Assembly (NCBI RefSeq): GCF_020523605.1
Contig: NZ_JAJAQI010000022.1
Coordinates: forward strand, 35,420-99,419
Direction: 5' to 3'
DNA length: 64,000 nt
DNA from: Roseicella aerolata
Lineage (GTDB): Bacteria; Pseudomonadota; Alphaproteobacteria; Acetobacterales; Acetobacteraceae
The position numbers and the translations under genes are program-made. The notes beneath the pieces were generated by a model, which worked only from the letters and a program-made list of their open reading frames with translations, was not told the DNA's origin and did not search any database. This document shows positions 21,630 through 29,725 of the stretch, piece by piece. Every line of letters begins with the position of its first letter. Position 1 is the stretch's first letter.

Positions 21630-22361
21630 TCATAGCAGGCTCCGCAGCCGCCCCCAGAGGCCCTGCGGTGGAGCCGGCCGGGGCGGTGGTGGGGCTTGGG
21701 CGTCGCCGTCCTCGTCGTGGGTCAGCGCGTTCAGGTACAGGACGAGGTTCGTCGGGTCGAAGTCGAGCCCGTGGAACCTCGCCCTGAGCCGGCCCTCGCG
21801 GTCGATCACATGCGTGACCACGGCGTGCATCTGCATGCCGTCGGGCGTCGGCACAAAGCGCAGGCCGTAGGCCTCGGCCAGCCGCCGGCCGTCCTCCGGC
21901 AGCTCCGCCCCGCTCGTCAGGAAGGTCCAATTGGCGGGGTCGAGCCCATGCGCCTCGCCGTAGCCCCGCATCACCTCGGGCGTGTCCCGCTCGGGGTCCG
22001 TGGTGATGGTGACGAAGCGCACCTGCTCGCGCATAGGGGTGAGGTTCACCATCTCTTGGATGCGCGCGATCAGGTCGGCGTGCAGTGGGCAGGCGTCCGG
22101 GCAGGCTGCGTAGATGAAGTGGAGCACCACTACCTTGCCGCGCAGGTCGGCGAGGCCGACCGGCCGCCCTTCGGCGTCCTGCAGCGCGAAGTCCGGCGCG
22201 GGGCGCGCCTCGAAGGGCTGGAAGAACTGCTCGCGGTCGTGCAGCCGGCCTTCGACCTCCTTCATCGAGTGGGCCCCGGCCGGCCGCGGCGGCAGGGGCA
22301 GGAAGGCGGCGGCCGGAAGCGCCGCGCCCAAGGCGAGGAGGACCGTGCGCCGCCGCCTCAC
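21630..22361 (-). CDS. SCO1/SenC-family thioredoxin-fold copper protein
   Basis: 243 aa: signal peptide or anchor (1-30), then a thioredoxin fold with the SCO copper site C-x-x-x-C (AACPDACPLH, about 85-94) and the distal His in MHAVVTHVID (about 185). SCO proteins deliver copper to the CuA site of cytochrome oxidase or act as periplasmic thiol reductases. A Pro-rich tail (APPPPRPAPP) is atypical. Its start overlaps the upstream membrane-protein stop (ATGA), making it the last gene of the minus-strand copper operon. Confidence 0.92.
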   Translation of the reverse strand: MRRRRTVLLALGAALPAAAFLPLPPRPAGAHSMKEVEGRLHDREQFFQPFEARPAPDFALQDAEGRPVGLADLRGKVVVLHFIYAACPDACPLHADLIARIQEMVNLTPMREQVRFVTITTDPERDTPEVMRGYGEAHGLDPANWTFLTSGAELPEDGRRLAEAYGLRFVPTPDGMQMHAVVTHVIDREGRLRARFHGLDFDPTNLVLYLNALTHDEDGDAQAPPPPRPAPPQGLWGRLRSLL

Positions 22362-22696
22362 GCCACGCCCCCTTCCCGGCGGTGGATAGGCGCCGCCGCG
22401 GTCGCCGCCCCGTCCGCGGACGCGTTGGCGGTCCCGCCGCCCGCCCCCTTACGCATCATGCAGAGGCCGACGCCGCACATCACGAGGCAGGGCAGCACGC
22501 TCAGCAGAAGCGGGGCGAGGCCGGCGGCCACCAGCCAGCCCCAGCCGCCGAATGCCGCCGCGCCGCCCAGCGCCACGACCACCACGGCGGTGAGTAGGAT
22601 CTTGCGGTTGGCGAACCACCGTCCGGAGGACGACGCGGCGCCGCAGCAGCCCGCGGACGAGGAAGGGGAAGGAGTGTTGGTCGCTGTTGTCTGCAT
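22358..22696 (-). CDS. small Cys-rich membrane protein (CLxMCxxGLCMM), paralogue B
   Basis: 112 aa: Ser/Thr-rich N-terminus with a CCG pair, two hydrophobic segments (about 34-72), then LPCLVMCGVGLCMMRKGAGGG. It is the paralogue of the product at 6219-6536, sharing the helix pair and the C-x(3)-C-x(3)-C-MM cluster. GGAG Shine-Dalgarno; ATGA overlap with SCO. Probable membrane Cu(I)-binding role by inference. Confidence 0.78.
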   Translation of the reverse strand: MQTTATNTPSPSSSAGCCGAASSSGRWFANRKILLTAVVVVALGGAAAFGGWGWLVAAGLAPLLLSVLPCLVMCGVGLCMMRKGAGGGTANASADGAATAAAPIHRREGGVA

Positions 22697-22740
22697 GGTC
22701 GATCTCCTTGGTGAGGGCCAGGGGTGGACGTCGGGTGGTG

Positions 22741-23229
22741 TCAGGAGCGGCCGGCCGCCGCGCCCAGGCGCTCCTCGCGCCGGCGACGTATGTCCGGCGG
22801 CCAGGTGCTCTTGATGAAGGCGATCACGGCCGCGATCTCGGCCTCCGTCAGCACGCCCTCAAAGGCGGGCATGTCGCTCTCGTAGCCGGGCAGGATTCCG
22901 GTCAGGCCCTTCCGCGTCAGCTCGATCAGCTGCGCGTCCGGGTGGTGCCAGGTGTGCCCGGTGGCGTCGTGGGGCGGTGCCGGCAGGCGCCCGTCGGGTC
23001 GGCGCGCCTGCCAGTTCGGCTGCCCCTCAAGGTTTGCCCCGTGGCAGGACGCGCAGTGCTCGGCGTAGACGCGCCGGCCAAGCGCGACCTGCGCAGGGTC
23101 GCTCGTGTCGGCGGTGGCCGGCGCCGACGGTCCGAACCAGCCGAACCCGAGCGCCGCCGCACCGACGCCGATCGCCACTGCCATGGCGAGCGCAGCCGCG
23201 CCGAGCGCGAGTGCGCGGTCTCTGGTCAT
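22741..23229 (-). CDS. membrane-anchored c-type cytochrome
   Basis: 162 aa: N-terminal signal anchor (about 6-30), haem-binding CASCH (about residue 57) and a distal Met in ESDMPAFEGVL, followed by the usual C-terminal helix (TEAEIAAVIAFIKSTWP). This is a monohaem class I cytochrome. The start at 23229 overlaps the stop of the 45-aa peptide gene; the upstream in-frame extension to 23361 is out-of-frame overlap with that gene and unlikely. It probably accepts electrons in the periplasm, perhaps from the multicopper oxidase pathway. Confidence 0.88.
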   Translation of the reverse strand: MTRDRALALGAAALAMAVAIGVGAAALGFGWFGPSAPATADTSDPAQVALGRRVYAEHCASCHGANLEGQPNWQARRPDGRLPAPPHDATGHTWHHPDAQLIELTRKGLTGILPGYESDMPAFEGVLTEAEIAAVIAFIKSTWPPDIRRRREERLGAAAGRS

Positions 23230-23363
23230 CCGCGCCGCCCGAACACGTACTTGGCAAGGGCGGCGATCGCGAGGGCGAGCAGGGCGAGAAGCAGGAGCCC
23301 GACCAGCCCCATGCTCCACATCATCGCGGTCCCCATCGTCCCGCCACCCATCATGGCGCACAT
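23226..23363 (-). CDS. 45-aa Met-rich single-TM peptide
   Basis: A short gene: MCAMMGGGTMGTAMMWSMG followed by one hydrophobic helix (LVGLLLLALLALAIAALA) and a basic end (KYVFGRRG). Its TGA overlaps the ATG of the cytochrome c gene, indicating translational coupling. Six methionines and one Cys precede the helix. No family recognised; its position in the copper operon suggests a small copper-binding membrane peptide. Confidence 0.6.
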   Translation of the reverse strand: MCAMMGGGTMGTAMMWSMGLVGLLLLALLALAIAALAKYVFGRRG

Positions 23364-23411
23364 CGTCGGCGTCTCCCGGTGTTGAATGGCCGCGCCCGGC
23401 CCTCGGCGGCG

Positions 23412-23897
23412 CTACTCGACCGCATAGACCGCGGGCTCCGCCGCCGCGTCGCGCGGGATCGTGTAGATGGTGAAGGGCTCGACCTTCGGGCCGCTCATGC
23501 CCGGGGAGCCCATCGGCATGCCGGGCAGCGAGATGCCGCGGACGTCCGGGCGCTCGGCGAGCAGCCGGTCGAGCGGCCCGACCGGCACGTGGCCCACGAC
23601 GGTGTACCCGTCCACCATCGTGATGTGGCAGCCCTCGAGCTCCTGTGGCACCTGCTGCTGTCGGCTGATCAGTGCGAGGTCGTGGCTCGGCACGACCCGC
23701 ACCTGGTAGCCGTTCTGGCGCAGGTAGGCTGCGTAGCCCTCGCAGCAGTCGCAGTTCGGGTTCTTGAAGAGCGTGGCCTCCCGCGCCGCGGCCGGGGGCT
23801 GGGCGGCGGTCGCGCGGACGGGCCGGGTCAGCGGGACGGCGGCGGCGGTGGCCGCCAGGACGGCGCGGAAGGTGGCGCGGCGGGTGGTGGGCATCAT
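23412..23897 (-). CDS. DUF411 exported metal-binding protein
   Basis: 161 aa: signal peptide (about 1-30), then the DUF411 core ATLFKNPNCDCCEGYAAYLR with its C-x-C-C motif, VDGYTVVGHVPVGPLDRLL, and a C-terminal Met-rich GISLPGMPMGSPGM. DUF411 proteins accompany copper resistance genes and are thought to bind metal in the periplasm. ATG at 23897, AGAGGA upstream. It lies 29 bp after the multicopper oxidase in the same operon. Confidence 0.9.
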   Translation of the reverse strand: MMPTTRRATFRAVLAATAAAVPLTRPVRATAAQPPAAAREATLFKNPNCDCCEGYAAYLRQNGYQVRVVPSHDLALISRQQQVPQELEGCHITMVDGYTVVGHVPVGPLDRLLAERPDVRGISLPGMPMGSPGMSGPKVEPFTIYTIPRDAAAEPAVYAVE

Positions 23898-23926
23898 TCG
23901 CTGGTTATCCTCTGTCTGGGTTTCGG

Positions 23927-25375
23927 TCAGGCCACGCGGACCAGGCCCATCATCCCCGCGGCCTGGTGCTCGAGGACGTGGCAGTGGAACATCCAGTCGC
24001 CGGGATTGTCGGCGACGAAGGCGATCTCGGCGCTCTCGCGCCGCGGGATCAGGACGGTGTCCTGCCACTCGCGGTGGCGGGTCGGGACGCCGTTGCGGGC
24101 GACCACCCGGAAGGAGTGCCCGTGCAGGTGCATCGGGTGCGGCCAGGCCGTCTCGTTGCGGATCGCCAGCAGGTAGGAGGCGTTGCGGCGCAGCACCACC
24201 AGCGGATCGTGCACATGGCCGCCGGGCGCCGCCGCGGTCCCGTTGACCGTCCAGGTCAGGTCTCGGCGCATCATCTCGCGCGCGTCCAGCCAGCGCCCGT
24301 CCACAAGCGCGCCCTCGAGGTGGTTCATCATCCCGCCGCCGAGCACCACCGCATGCCGCTCGGCCCGCGCGAGGTCCGGCTCGGGGACCGGGTTGGCGGG
24401 CAGGGTGGCGATCGGCGCCGTGGGCGGACGATCGCGCAGCGGCTCCGCCCCGTAGGCGATCTCGAGCAGCTTGTACTCGAGCCTGGCATAGTAGGTGTCG
24501 AGCACGCGGGCGCGTGCCCCCGGCTGGCCGGTCATGTCGAGCACCAGGTCCACGCGCATCCCGGGCCCGACCACGACGCGCCCGTCCTCGGGCGCGTGCG
24601 GCGCGACCGGCTGGCCGTCGAGGGCGACGACCACGGGCTCGTGCCCTTCGAAGACCAGACCGAAGATGCGCGCGTTGGCGGCGTTGACCAGCCGCAGCCG
24701 CAGCCGCTCGCCGGACCGCACAGCGAAGCCCCCTTCCGGGACGCGGCCGTTCACCGTGACGGTGTTGCCGATGCGGCCCGTCATGCCGGCCTCCATGGCG
24801 TTGCCGAAGCCGCCCGCGATCTGCGCGTCCTCCAGCAGCCGCCAGTCGTCGAGCACCCAGGTGACGTCGCGGTCGATCGTGGGCGGCGGTTCGCGCTCCT
24901 CGACGACGAGCGGGCCGTAGAGACCCCGCCCGACCTGCTCGAGGCTCCGGACGTGGGGGTGGTACCAGTAGGTGCCGGCGTCCGTGGCCTCGAACTCGTA
25001 GGCGAAGATCCCTCCCGGTGCGATCGGGGGCTGGGTCAGGTGCGGCACGCCGTCCATGGCGTTGGGCACCCGCAGCCCGTGCCAGTGGATCGTGGTCTCC
25101 TGGGGCAGGCGGTTCTCCAGCACGACGCGCAGCCGGTCGCCCTGGCGGACCCGGATCTCGGGGCCGGGGACCCGGCCGTCGTAGCCCCAGACCGCGGTCT
25201 CGGGGTGGGGCGGGCCGGCGAGGGCCGCGCGCCCCGGGCGCGCGACGAGCCGGATGGTGCTGCCGCCGGGGGCGGAGCTGTCGGCGGCCCGGGCGACGGC
25301 GGGCGCCGCCAAAGCGGCCGCGCCGCCCAGGATGAGGGACCTGCGGCCGAGTGCCGGCAGGCGGGGAATGGGCAT
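23927..25375 (-). CDS. multicopper oxidase family protein (Tat-exported)
   Basis: 482 aa with a twin-arginine signal (GRRSLILGGAAALAAPAVA). Three cupredoxin domains show the four copper motifs: HWHGLRV (about 99), YWYHPHV (about 140), HPMHLHGHSF (about 403) and HCHVLEHQAAGMM (about 462), giving T1, T2 and T3 sites. It would oxidise Cu(I) to less toxic Cu(II), or phenolic substrates, in the periplasm. It lies 100 bp downstream of the small exported Cys protein and upstream of DUF411, all on the minus strand. Confidence 0.95.
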   Translation of the reverse strand: MPIPRLPALGRRSLILGGAAALAAPAVARAADSSAPGGSTIRLVARPGRAALAGPPHPETAVWGYDGRVPGPEIRVRQGDRLRVVLENRLPQETTIHWHGLRVPNAMDGVPHLTQPPIAPGGIFAYEFEATDAGTYWYHPHVRSLEQVGRGLYGPLVVEEREPPPTIDRDVTWVLDDWRLLEDAQIAGGFGNAMEAGMTGRIGNTVTVNGRVPEGGFAVRSGERLRLRLVNAANARIFGLVFEGHEPVVVALDGQPVAPHAPEDGRVVVGPGMRVDLVLDMTGQPGARARVLDTYYARLEYKLLEIAYGAEPLRDRPPTAPIATLPANPVPEPDLARAERHAVVLGGGMMNHLEGALVDGRWLDAREMMRRDLTWTVNGTAAAPGGHVHDPLVVLRRNASYLLAIRNETAWPHPMHLHGHSFRVVARNGVPTRHREWQDTVLIPRRESAEIAFVADNPGDWMFHCHVLEHQAAGMMGLVRVA

Positions 25376-25475
25376 GATGGTCTGTCGTCCTTCCGCGAGG
25401 GCGGATGGCCAGCCGCACGCGCGAGCGCGCGGGCAGGCGGCGATGGGGCCCGGCGCCGACGAGCGGCGCGGTCCC

Positions 25476-25826
25476 TCAGCTCAGGACGATGGCTCTGGGA
25501 GGATGGAGGTCGGGCGGACCGGTCAGCCCGGCCGGGGCGGGCGCGCCCGGGGTGGGCTCGGCCAGGGACGGCGCGAGGAACTCCGAATGCGGACCGGCGG
25601 GCGGTGCCATCGGAGGCACAGCGCAGAGCGCCGCGCAGGAGGCCATGGCGGAGCCCGGGTCGTCGTCGCCGTCATCGCACCCGTCGCAGCCGGGCATCCG
25701 CGTGTCGGCGGATGGGGCCGCCGCCATTGCGAGGTCCATGGCCGCCGCGCGGGCGGCGTGCAGCACCGTCCCGGCCGCGAAGGCCAGGATCAGGGCGAAC
25801 AGCACCGTGCGCAGAAGACCACGCAT
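25476..25826 (-). CDS. small exported Cys-containing protein, paralogue 3 of 3
   Basis: 116 aa: signal peptide (about 1-28), MPGCDGCDDGDDDPG, SCAALCAVPPM and a Pro-rich C-terminus ending HPPRAIVLS. It shares length and plan with the products at 4869-5216 and 5671-6021. It is the first gene of the multicopper oxidase operon. The start at 25826 has a -10-like TATCTA only 6 bp upstream and no Shine-Dalgarno, again suggesting a leaderless transcript. Function unknown, probably copper-related. Confidence 0.6.
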   Translation of the reverse strand: MRGLLRTVLFALILAFAAGTVLHAARAAAMDLAMAAAPSADTRMPGCDGCDDGDDDPGSAMASCAALCAVPPMAPPAGPHSEFLAPSLAEPTPGAPAPAGLTGPPDLHPPRAIVLS

Positions 25827-25868
25827 AGGCGTTAGATAGTGCGGCGCCGGCGCCGCGTCGATCCCCGA
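25827..25868 (-). promoter_or_regulatory. promoter with a 16-bp palindrome in its spacer, upstream of the multicopper oxidase operon
   Basis: On the minus strand TCGACG-17 bp-TATCTA lies 6 bp before the ATG at 25826. The spacer holds the perfect palindrome GCGGCGCCGGCGCCGC (25841-25856). Placement between -35 and -10 is typical of a repressor site. The regulator is unknown; the 17-bp spacing argues against CueR. Confidence 0.5.
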
Positions 25869-26051
25869 AACGCAAAGCGGACCGACAACGCGGCGGGCCC
25901 CCCCGGCCCATGCGGCCGCTGCGCGAGGAGCGTCAGGGCGTGGCCGCAGCCGCCAATGAACGCCGGATCTAACGGCGACCGGAGCCGTCCGCCGCGCCGT
26001 GGACCATGAGCGCCTTGACCACCGTGGCCAAGGTCGTGGCCCTAGATCCCT
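25869..26051. other. junction between copper island and plasmid block, no gene
   Basis: No coding sequence supported. The following bases are a decayed DUF932 3' fragment, so the boundary between the two regions falls at about 26050. Confidence 0.4.
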
Positions 26052-26156
26052 CACGCCGTACTCGACGATGCACGCCTGGCGCTCGAGGCCGTCGAGGCAT
26101 GGCAAGGCGTGACGCTCTCGCACGACGAGCAGCGCGCCTTCGGCGAAGCCGTCCTG
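26052..26156 (+). pseudogene. relic of the 3' part of a DUF932 gene
   Basis: Reading from 26052 gives HAVLDDARLALEAVEAWQG then VTLSHDEQRAFGEAVL. It aligns with AVLDDARQALDAAEAWQGVA and LSRDERLAFGEA in the DUF932 C-terminal part at 42910-43335. The match stops at both ends and the reading frame is lost afterwards (stop near 26165). DNA divergence from the other copy shows it is not a recent duplication. It sits immediately upstream of ardC. Confidence 0.7.
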
Positions 26157-26196
26157 CCGCGACTAGGCGCCGATCAGACGATCCGGCAGCGGGCCG

Positions 26197-26580
26197 GTGT
26201 CGCGCACGACGACGAAGCCATCCGTTGTGTCCGCCGCCACAGCGCGCGCCCAGCCTAGCGCGAACCTCTACGACGAGATCACCGCTAGGATCATCGCCGA
26301 TCTCGAGGCCGGGCGCCTGCCGTGGGTCCAGCCCTGGGGAAACTCAGGTGTGGCCGCACCGCTCGCCCTGCCGAAGAACGCCGCGACCGGCCGGCGCTAC
26401 TCGGGCATCAACGTGCTCATCCTCTGGGGCGCCGTCGTCGAGCGCGGCTACGCCGGCCAGAGCTGGCTCACCTTCCGCCAGGCGCTCGCGCTGGGCGGCA
26501 GCGTGCGCAAGGGCGAGAGCGGCACCACCGTCGTCTATGCCGACCGCTTCATTCCTGGCGAGGAGCGGCAGCGCGCGTAG
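26197..26580 (+). CDS. ArdC-family antirestriction protein, N-terminal part (gene broken by in-frame TAG)
   Basis: 127 codons encoding the ArdC N-terminal ssDNA-binding domain (NLYDEITARIIADLEAGRLP, WGNSG, ALPKNAATGRRYSGINVLIL, SWLTFRQALALGGSVRKGE). The frame ends at TAG (26578-26580) after EERQRA, but the same frame continues past the stop with ETGVDARAIHFLKRFTVFN, the usual ArdC continuation. One base change (such as CAG to TAG) explains it. ArdC protects incoming plasmid DNA from restriction. GTG start at 26197 or 26227. Confidence 0.8.
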   Translation: MSRTTTKPSVVSAATARAQPSANLYDEITARIIADLEAGRLPWVQPWGNSGVAAPLALPKNAATGRRYSGINVLILWGAVVERGYAGQSWLTFRQALALGGSVRKGESGTTVVYADRFIPGEERQRA

Positions 26581-26589
26581 GAGACGGGG

Positions 26590-27174
26590 GTGGACGCCCG
26601 CGCGATCCACTTCCTCAAGCGCTTTACCGTCTTCAACGTCGAGCAGTGCGACGGCCTGCCGCCCGAACTCGCCGGGGTGGCGCCGCCCGCGGACACCTCG
26701 CTCATCGAGTCGCGCGTCCAGGAACTGATCGCAACCTCCAGCGCCGACCTCCGCATCGGTGGGGAACGCGCCTACTACGACCCCCTCGGTGACGTCATCC
26801 GCGTCCCGCCGCCGCAGGTCTATTTCCAGCCGATCGACTGGAACCGCACGGCGCTGCACGAGCTCGGTCACTGGACAGGGCACGCGTCGCGCCTCGGTCG
26901 CGAGATCGCCAACAGCTTCGGCTCGAGAAGGTACGCGCAGGAGGAGTTGGTCGCCGAGATGACGGCGGCCTTCACCTGCGCCGCGCTCGGCATCGTGCCG
27001 ACGGTGCGCCACGCGGACTACATCGGTTCCTGGCTGGAGGTGCTGCGCGAGGACAATCGCGCAATCGTCCGCGCGGCGAGCGCCGCGTCGAAGGCGGCGG
27101 ACTTCCTGCTCGCCTTCGCGCCCGATGAAGCATCCACAGCGCAGGTCCCTGCGACGACGGAGGCGGTGGCGTGA
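26590..27174 (+). CDS. ArdC-family protein, C-terminal zincin metallopeptidase part
   Basis: 194 aa from a GTG at 26590. It contains ALHELGHWTGH (HExxH zinc site) and QEELVAEMTAAFTCAALGI (third-ligand helix), the ArdC metallopeptidase domain. The bases around the amber codon form GGAG about 7 bp before this GTG, so the second half could be made independently by re-initiation. Alternatively the gene is a pseudogene. Its TGA overlaps the next GTG (27171). Confidence 0.8.
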   Translation: MDARAIHFLKRFTVFNVEQCDGLPPELAGVAPPADTSLIESRVQELIATSSADLRIGGERAYYDPLGDVIRVPPPQVYFQPIDWNRTALHELGHWTGHASRLGREIANSFGSRRYAQEELVAEMTAAFTCAALGIVPTVRHADYIGSWLEVLREDNRAIVRAASAASKAADFLLAFAPDEASTAQVPATTEAVA

Positions 27175-27545
27175 CCGGCGACGCTCGAAGCCGCACCGTA
27201 TGCGGCGCCAGCGGCGCGACATGGGAGATCGACACGGTCGTGGCACCGGCATCCTGGGCGACGGGTCTGGTGGGCGATGACTGGTCCGGCCTGAAGCTGG
27301 AGCCGACCGACGCCAAGGCCTGCCGCGCTTGGCTCGCCGCACAGCACGCCGATGGGTGGCGCGTGATCGACGTTGCACGCTATGCGAAGGGAAGCCCGGA
27401 AGGGTCATGGTTCTCCCGGTCTGCTGACCTATGCGCGGAAGCGCCGCGTCGTCGGTCGGGATCAGAGATAGAGAACCGAGAGGGATTTCGTGACGGGTGG
27501 AGGGTCGGGAGAGAGGCTCCCGGCCGGCCCGTCATGGAGAGCCCC
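27171..27545 (+). other. small coupled reading frame, in frame with the ParB gene
   Basis: GTG at 27171 overlaps the ardC stop. The translation looks protein-like for about 76 residues (TVCGASGATWEIDTVVAPAS, VGDDWSGLKLEPTDAKACR, AWLAAQHADGWRVIDVARYA), then becomes basic and low-quality before the ParB start. No stop codon separates it from ParB. It may be a small gene that lost its stop, or an N-terminal extension of ParB. No family recognised. Confidence 0.35.
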
Positions 27546-29621
27546 ATGTCGAAGTCCACGCCGAAGATCGCGCTGTCCGCCTCGCGCGACATCCCGTTCA
27601 ACCGCCTCGTGCTCAGCCAGGCCAACGTCCGCCGCATCAAGGCCGGCATCGCCATCGAGGAGCTGGCCGAGGACATTGCCCGCCGCACCCTGCTCCAGAG
27701 CCTCACCGTTCGCCCTGTGCTCGACGCGGACGGGGTGGAGACCGGGATGTTCGACGTCCCGTCGGGCGGGCGGCGCTACCGCGCGCTGGAGCTCCTAGTG
27801 AAGCAGAAGCGCCTCGCCCGTACCGCGCTGATCCCCTGCGTCATCCGAACCGAAGGCCTCGCCGAGGAGGACAGCCTGGCCGAGAACGTGCAGCGCGCGC
27901 CGCTGCACCCGCTCGACCAGTTCCGCGCCTTCCAGGCCCTGCGCGAGAAGGGCAGGGGCGAGGAGGAGATCGCCGCGGCCTTCTTCGTGTCGGGCGCCGT
28001 CGTGAAGCAACGGCTGCGGCTGGCCGCCGTCTCGCCGCGGCTGCTCGACGTCTACGCCGAGGACGGCATGACGCTCGATCAGCTGATGGCCTTCACCGTC
28101 AGCCCCGACCACGCCAGGCAGGAGGCGGTGTGGGACGCACTTCAGCGCTCGCCGATCCGCGAGCCCTACCAAATCCGCCGCCTGCTGACAGAGAGCGCCG
28201 TCCGCGCCTCCGACCGCCGGGCGCGCTTCGTCGGCGCCGCGGCCTACGAGGCAGCGGGCGGGATCATCCTGCGCGACCTCTTCGCGGCCGACGATGGCGG
28301 CTGGTGGCAGGATCCCGTGCTGCTCGACCGGCTCGTGCATGAGCGACTGACGCGCGAGGCGGAGGCGATCCGGGCGGAGGGCTGGCGTTGGGTCGAGGCG
28401 GCGCCGGACTTCCCGTATGGCCACACCTACGGCCTGCGCCGCCTGGCCGGCACGGCCGAGCCGCTGAGCGAGGAGGAAGCGGCGCGGCGTGCGGCGCTCC
28501 AGGCCGAATACGACGAGCTGGAGCGGGCCTGTGCCGAAGCCGACGAGGTGCCCGAGGAGACCGACGCGCGGCTGGCCGAGATCGAGGAGGTGCTCGCCGC
28601 CCTCAATGATCGGCCGGTCGCCTACGAACCGGCGGAGATCGCCCGCGCCGGCGCCTTCGTCAGCATCGATGGCTCGGGCGCCCTGCGCGTCGAGCGCGGC
28701 TACGTCCGTCCGGAGGACGAGGCGCCGGTCGCCGCATCTGGCGACGATGCGGCGGGAGCGGGTGAGCGGTCCGTTGCCGGTTCGGACATTGAGGGGAGCG
28801 GCAGGGCCCTGGGCGAGCCTGACGGTGGAGGCACCGCCGAGCCATCTGAGGAGGACGAGGGCATCCGGCCACTGCCTGACCGGCTTCTGACCGAACTCAC
28901 CGCGCACCGCACGCTCGCGCTGCGTGACGCGGTCGCCGGTGATCCACAGGTCGCGCTGCTCGCCGCGACCCACGCGCTCTGCCTGCGGCTGTTCTACCGC
29001 TACGGCCTCGATTCCTGCCTGGAGATCGAGCCGAAGAGCGCGCTCTTCTCGGCCCAGGCCCCGGGCCTGGCCGACACAGCCTCAGCACGCTCGATCGAAG
29101 CCCGCCACGCGCGCTGGCAGGCACAGCTGCCGGCGGAGCCCGGCGAGCTCTGGGCGGTCCTCGCCGGCTTCGACGCCGACAGCCGCGAGGCGCTGTTCGC
29201 GCACCTCGTCGGGCTGACGGTGAACGCGGTGCACGAGGCCTACAACCGCCGGCCGAAGGCGATTGCGCATGCCGACCGGATCGCCGAGGCGGTCGGGCTC
29301 GACATGGTGGAGGCGGGCTGGCGGCCGACAGTGGCCAACTATCTCGGCCGGGTCACCAAGGCGCGGATTCTCGATGCAGTGCGCGAGGGTAAGGGCGAGG
29401 CCGCGGCGGGGCTGATCGCCCACCTCAAGAAGGCCGACATGGCGGTGGAAGCCGAGCGCCTGCTCGCCGACACCGGCTGGACCCCCGAGCCGCTGCGCCT
29501 CGCCGGCTCACGCGACGAAGGCGCGGCGATCGAGCCCGAGGCGCTGCCGGCCTTCCTCGCCGAGGAGGGCGAGAGCGCCGGCGACGCCGCGGCCAAGACA
29601 CTCCCGATCGCCGCCGAGTGA
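27546..29621 (+). CDS. ParB/RepB/Spo0J N-terminal domain protein of plasmid block
   Basis: 691 aa. The ParB N-terminal nuclease-like domain shows IPFNRLVLSQANVRRIKAG, GGRRYRALELLV and CVIRTEGLAEEDSLAENVQR, with the AENVQR/HPLDQFRAF pair. A KorB/HTH-like segment (VVKQRLRLAAVSPRLLDVY) follows, then a long plasmid-specific C-terminus of unknown fold. At about 690 aa it is twice the size of classical ParB and typical of the large ParB-like proteins in alphaproteobacterial plasmid accessory blocks. I chose ATG 27546, preceded by GGAGAGCCCC. A role in DNA binding or plasmid stability is inferred. Confidence 0.85.
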   Translation: MSKSTPKIALSASRDIPFNRLVLSQANVRRIKAGIAIEELAEDIARRTLLQSLTVRPVLDADGVETGMFDVPSGGRRYRALELLVKQKRLARTALIPCVIRTEGLAEEDSLAENVQRAPLHPLDQFRAFQALREKGRGEEEIAAAFFVSGAVVKQRLRLAAVSPRLLDVYAEDGMTLDQLMAFTVSPDHARQEAVWDALQRSPIREPYQIRRLLTESAVRASDRRARFVGAAAYEAAGGIILRDLFAADDGGWWQDPVLLDRLVHERLTREAEAIRAEGWRWVEAAPDFPYGHTYGLRRLAGTAEPLSEEEAARRAALQAEYDELERACAEADEVPEETDARLAEIEEVLAALNDRPVAYEPAEIARAGAFVSIDGSGALRVERGYVRPEDEAPVAASGDDAAGAGERSVAGSDIEGSGRALGEPDGGGTAEPSEEDEGIRPLPDRLLTELTAHRTLALRDAVAGDPQVALLAATHALCLRLFYRYGLDSCLEIEPKSALFSAQAPGLADTASARSIEARHARWQAQLPAEPGELWAVLAGFDADSREALFAHLVGLTVNAVHEAYNRRPKAIAHADRIAEAVGLDMVEAGWRPTVANYLGRVTKARILDAVREGKGEAAAGLIAHLKKADMAVEAERLLADTGWTPEPLRLAGSRDEGAAIEPEALPAFLAEEGESAGDAAAKTLPIAAE

Positions 29622-29679
29622 AGCCTGCGGGGATCGGTCCGTCGCACCGCTGACACTCGCTCCCACCGTCCATCCACCC

Positions 29680-29705
29680 GAAGCCCGGCCGTCGCGCCGG
29701 GCTTC
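29680..29705 (+). terminator. hairpin after the ParB-like gene
   Basis: Perfect 10-bp stem GAAGCCCGGC / GCCGGGCTTC with a 6-nt loop, 58 bp after the ParB stop and 20 bp before the next start. It is followed by GTCGTTTC rather than a full T-tract, so it may terminate weakly or act in the leader of the next gene. Confidence 0.5.
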
Positions 29706-29725
29706 GTCGTTTCAGGAGGTCCATC

